DNA of 5,253 bases from NCBI GenBank assembly GCA_023411445.1, contig JAEYOT010000122.1:1-5253 (forward strand), given 5' to 3'. The DNA is from Pseudomonadota bacterium. GTDB taxonomy: Bacteria > Myxococcota_A > Polyangia > Polyangiales > Polyangiaceae. This document shows, piece by piece, positions 4,120-5,253 of the stretch; position 1 is the stretch's first letter, and every line of letters starts with the position of its first letter. The notes under the pieces are model-generated. The model was not told where the DNA came from, made no database searches, and was given only the letters and a program-made list of their open reading frames with translations. The position numbers and the translations under genes are program-made.

Positions 4120-5112
4120 ATGAGCGCCGTAGACGCCCTTCTCGCCAAACCTGCGACCGCGCTCACGCCGAAAGCGGCCGGCCGAACCGACATCGGCAGG
4201 CGGCGTCAGCACAACGAAGACGTGGTGCTGGTGCGTGAAGACCTCGGCCTATTCGTCGTGGCGGACGGAGCGGGCGGCCACAACGCCGGAGAAGTGGCGA
4301 GCGCACTGGCCGCCCGTTCGATGGAAAACTACTTCGGCGCTACCATCCGGGCCACGCACGAGCGGCCGGAGCTGAGCCCGCTGGGCTTGTCCAACGGGGC
4401 GCGCCGCCTGTCCGCCGCCGTCCACAAGGCCAACCGAGACGTCGTGGAGATCGCGCGCACCTCGGCCAAGCACCGGGGCATGGGCACGACGGTGGTGGCG
4501 TGCTGCTTCTCGCCGCGCTCCGGCTTGATGCACGTCGCGCACGTCGGCGATAGCCGCTGCTACCGCCTGCGCGATGGGGATTTCGAGCTCTTGACCCAAG
4601 ATCACTCCCTGCTCACGGACGTGCTGGAGCAGCGACCGGAGCTCGACGACGACATGCTGGCGCGGCTGCCGAAGAACATCGTGACGCGCGCGCTCGGCCT
4701 CGACGGGCAACTGCGCGTGTCCATCCGCTCCTTCTCGGTCGTGGAAGGCGATCGCTACCTGCTCTGCTCCGATGGCCTCAGCGGCCCGGTGCCGGCCGTG
4801 GAGCTGGCGCAGATCCTGAGCCTGAAGGTAGCTCCGGAGCTCGTGGTAGACCGGCTGATCGCGGCAGCCAACGAGCACGGTGGACCCGACAACATCGCCG
4901 CGCTGGTCGTCGACTGCAGCGGCGGTCACCAGGCCGCCTTGCCTGCCGACAGCGTGCCGCCGCCGGATCCGGAAGAGCGGACGCTGCTGGGTGAGCTGTC
5001 CCTGGAGCCGGAGCTGCTCATTTTGGGCATTCAGGACCTGGACGTGGCAGACGCCGTGAGCGCGAGCGACGATCTGCTCAAGGCCCTCGAGGAACTACTT
5101 GGACAACGCTGA
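4120..5112 (+). CDS. PP2C-type (PPM family) protein Ser/Thr phosphatase
   Basis: The 330-residue product removes phosphate from phospho-Ser/Thr proteins, with two metal ions at the active site; the usual opponents are Hanks-type kinases. The PP2C motifs occur in order: TDIGRRRQHNED (23-34, metal-binding Asp34), VVADGAGGHNAGE (46-58, Asp49-Gly50 metal site), GMGTTVV (120-126), HVGDSRCYRLRDG (141-153), NIVTRALG (186-193), LLCSDGLSG (214-222, Asp218) and GGPDNIAALVV (254-264, Asp257). All expected metal ligands are present, so it should be active. After the domain ends near 266 there is a Pro-rich linker and an acidic tail (280-330: 13 Asp/Glu against 3 Lys/Arg), longer than in minimal bacterial PrpC/Stp-type enzymes. 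No membrane helix is seen. ATG 4120 lacks a clear Shine-Dalgarno, but it gives a normal short N-terminus. The stop overlaps truD. No partner kinase is in the window. Confidence 0.93.
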   Translation: MSAVDALLAKPATALTPKAAGRTDIGRRRQHNEDVVLVREDLGLFVVADGAGGHNAGEVASALAARSMENYFGATIRATHERPELSPLGLSNGARRLSAAVHKANRDVVEIARTSAKHRGMGTTVVACCFSPRSGLMHVAHVGDSRCYRLRDGDFELLTQDHSLLTDVLEQRPELDDDMLARLPKNIVTRALGLDGQLRVSIRSFSVVEGDRYLLCSDGLSGPVPAVELAQILSLKVAPELVVDRLIAAANEHGGPDNIAALVVDCSGGHQAALPADSVPPPDPEERTLLGELSLEPELLILGIQDLDVADAVSASDDLLKALEELLGQR

Positions 5113-5253
5113 ACGCTGGCTGACCCAGCTCCCCCCCACCCCACCCGTAGCCTACCCCGAGTTCGAGCCCAGCTCGGGGCACGTCGGCCCGGCGCCGGAG
5201 GATTTTGAGGTCGACGAAGTGCCGCGGTACGAGCTGTCCGGGCAGGGCGCGCA
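5099..5253 (+). CDS. truD: tRNA pseudouridine synthase D, N-terminal part (runs off window)
   Basis: Only the first 51 codons are present; the frame is open to the window end. TruD converts U13 of certain tRNAs to pseudouridine in the cytoplasm. The recognisable part is GPAPEDFEVDEVPRYELSGQ (residues 30-49), followed by GA and a codon starting CA (probably His). This matches the TruD N-terminal pattern PEDFxVxE...GxGEH, as in the E. coli enzyme. Catalytic Asp lies beyond the window. The first 29 residues are a variable lead-in. TTG at 5099 is the only ATG/GTG/TTG start between the upstream in-frame stop (5057-5059) and the conserved motif. GAGGAA (5089-5094) lies 4 nt before it. The start overlaps the last 14 nt of the PP2C gene, suggesting translational coupling. 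The identification rests on one motif. Confidence 0.72.
   Translation, partial: MDNAERWLTQLPPTPPVAYPEFEPSSGHVGPAPEDFEVDEVPRYELSGQGA
5131..5146 (-). other. Potential G-quadruplex motif at the start of truD
   Basis: The minus strand reads GGGTGGGGTGGGGGGG, which fits four G-tracts of three with loops of one or two bases, a pattern that in general favours stable parallel G-quadruplexes. It lies on the template strand for PP2C and truD, 32 nt into truD and 18 nt past the PP2C stop. The coding strand has a C7 run (5131-5137). Fold and function are unproven. Confidence 0.5.

Noticed and set aside
1..5253. Mobile element, CRISPR array or defence island
   Set aside because: No transposase, integrase, terminal repeats with target duplications, spaced direct repeats or defence-gene partners are visible. 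A patatin-like lipase alone, beside a lipoprotein and a PP2C, does not match a nucleotide-signalling defence operon because no cyclase is present.

Overview
The window is GC-rich bacterial chromosome with dense coding and strong G/C preference at third codon positions. The content fits a myxobacterium-like member of Myxococcota (probably class Polyangia): a lipoprotein cytochrome c on a long Gly/Ser/Glu/Pro linker, a PEGA-type lipoprotein, a patatin-like lipase and a bacterial PP2C phosphatase. The taxonomy is inferred from protein style only; no rRNA or taxon-specific marker is present.

Layout. Bases 1-102 hold no gene I can call. A small basic protein of unknown function (103-330, minus) has a good ribosome binding site and a 14-bp perfect palindrome just upstream of it. 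Bases 331-933 are non-coding but rich in inverted repeats, above all three consecutive stem-loops at 596-671 and interlocking repeats at 701-766. A monohaem cytochrome c lipoprotein follows (934-1584, minus), with two adjacent palindromes in its leader. Bases 1585-1937 are non-coding and contain a 19-bp inverted repeat just after the stop codon of the next gene. That gene (1938-2675, minus) encodes a lipoprotein with a PEGA-like N-terminal half and a C-terminal half resembling DUF3015. Upstream on the same strand lies a patatin-like phospholipase (2769-4013, minus). A 106-bp divergent spacer separates it from a PP2C-type Ser/Thr phosphatase (4120-5112, plus). The phosphatase overlaps by 14 nt the start of a gene that runs off the window and reads as tRNA pseudouridine synthase TruD (5099-5253, plus, partial).

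How they fit together. Four genes read leftward (patatin, PEGA lipoprotein, cytochrome c, small basic protein) and two rightward (PP2C, truD). The patatin and PEGA genes are 93 bp apart and could be co-transcribed; both products plausibly act on or in the envelope. The 353-bp and 603-bp gaps make a single four-gene operon unlikely. PP2C and truD overlap and are probably translationally coupled, although their functions are not obviously linked. I see no mobile element, CRISPR array, tRNA or rRNA, and no convincing new multi-gene system. The most unusual material is the structured non-coding DNA at 596-766 and 1861-1927 and the domain combination in the PEGA lipoprotein.
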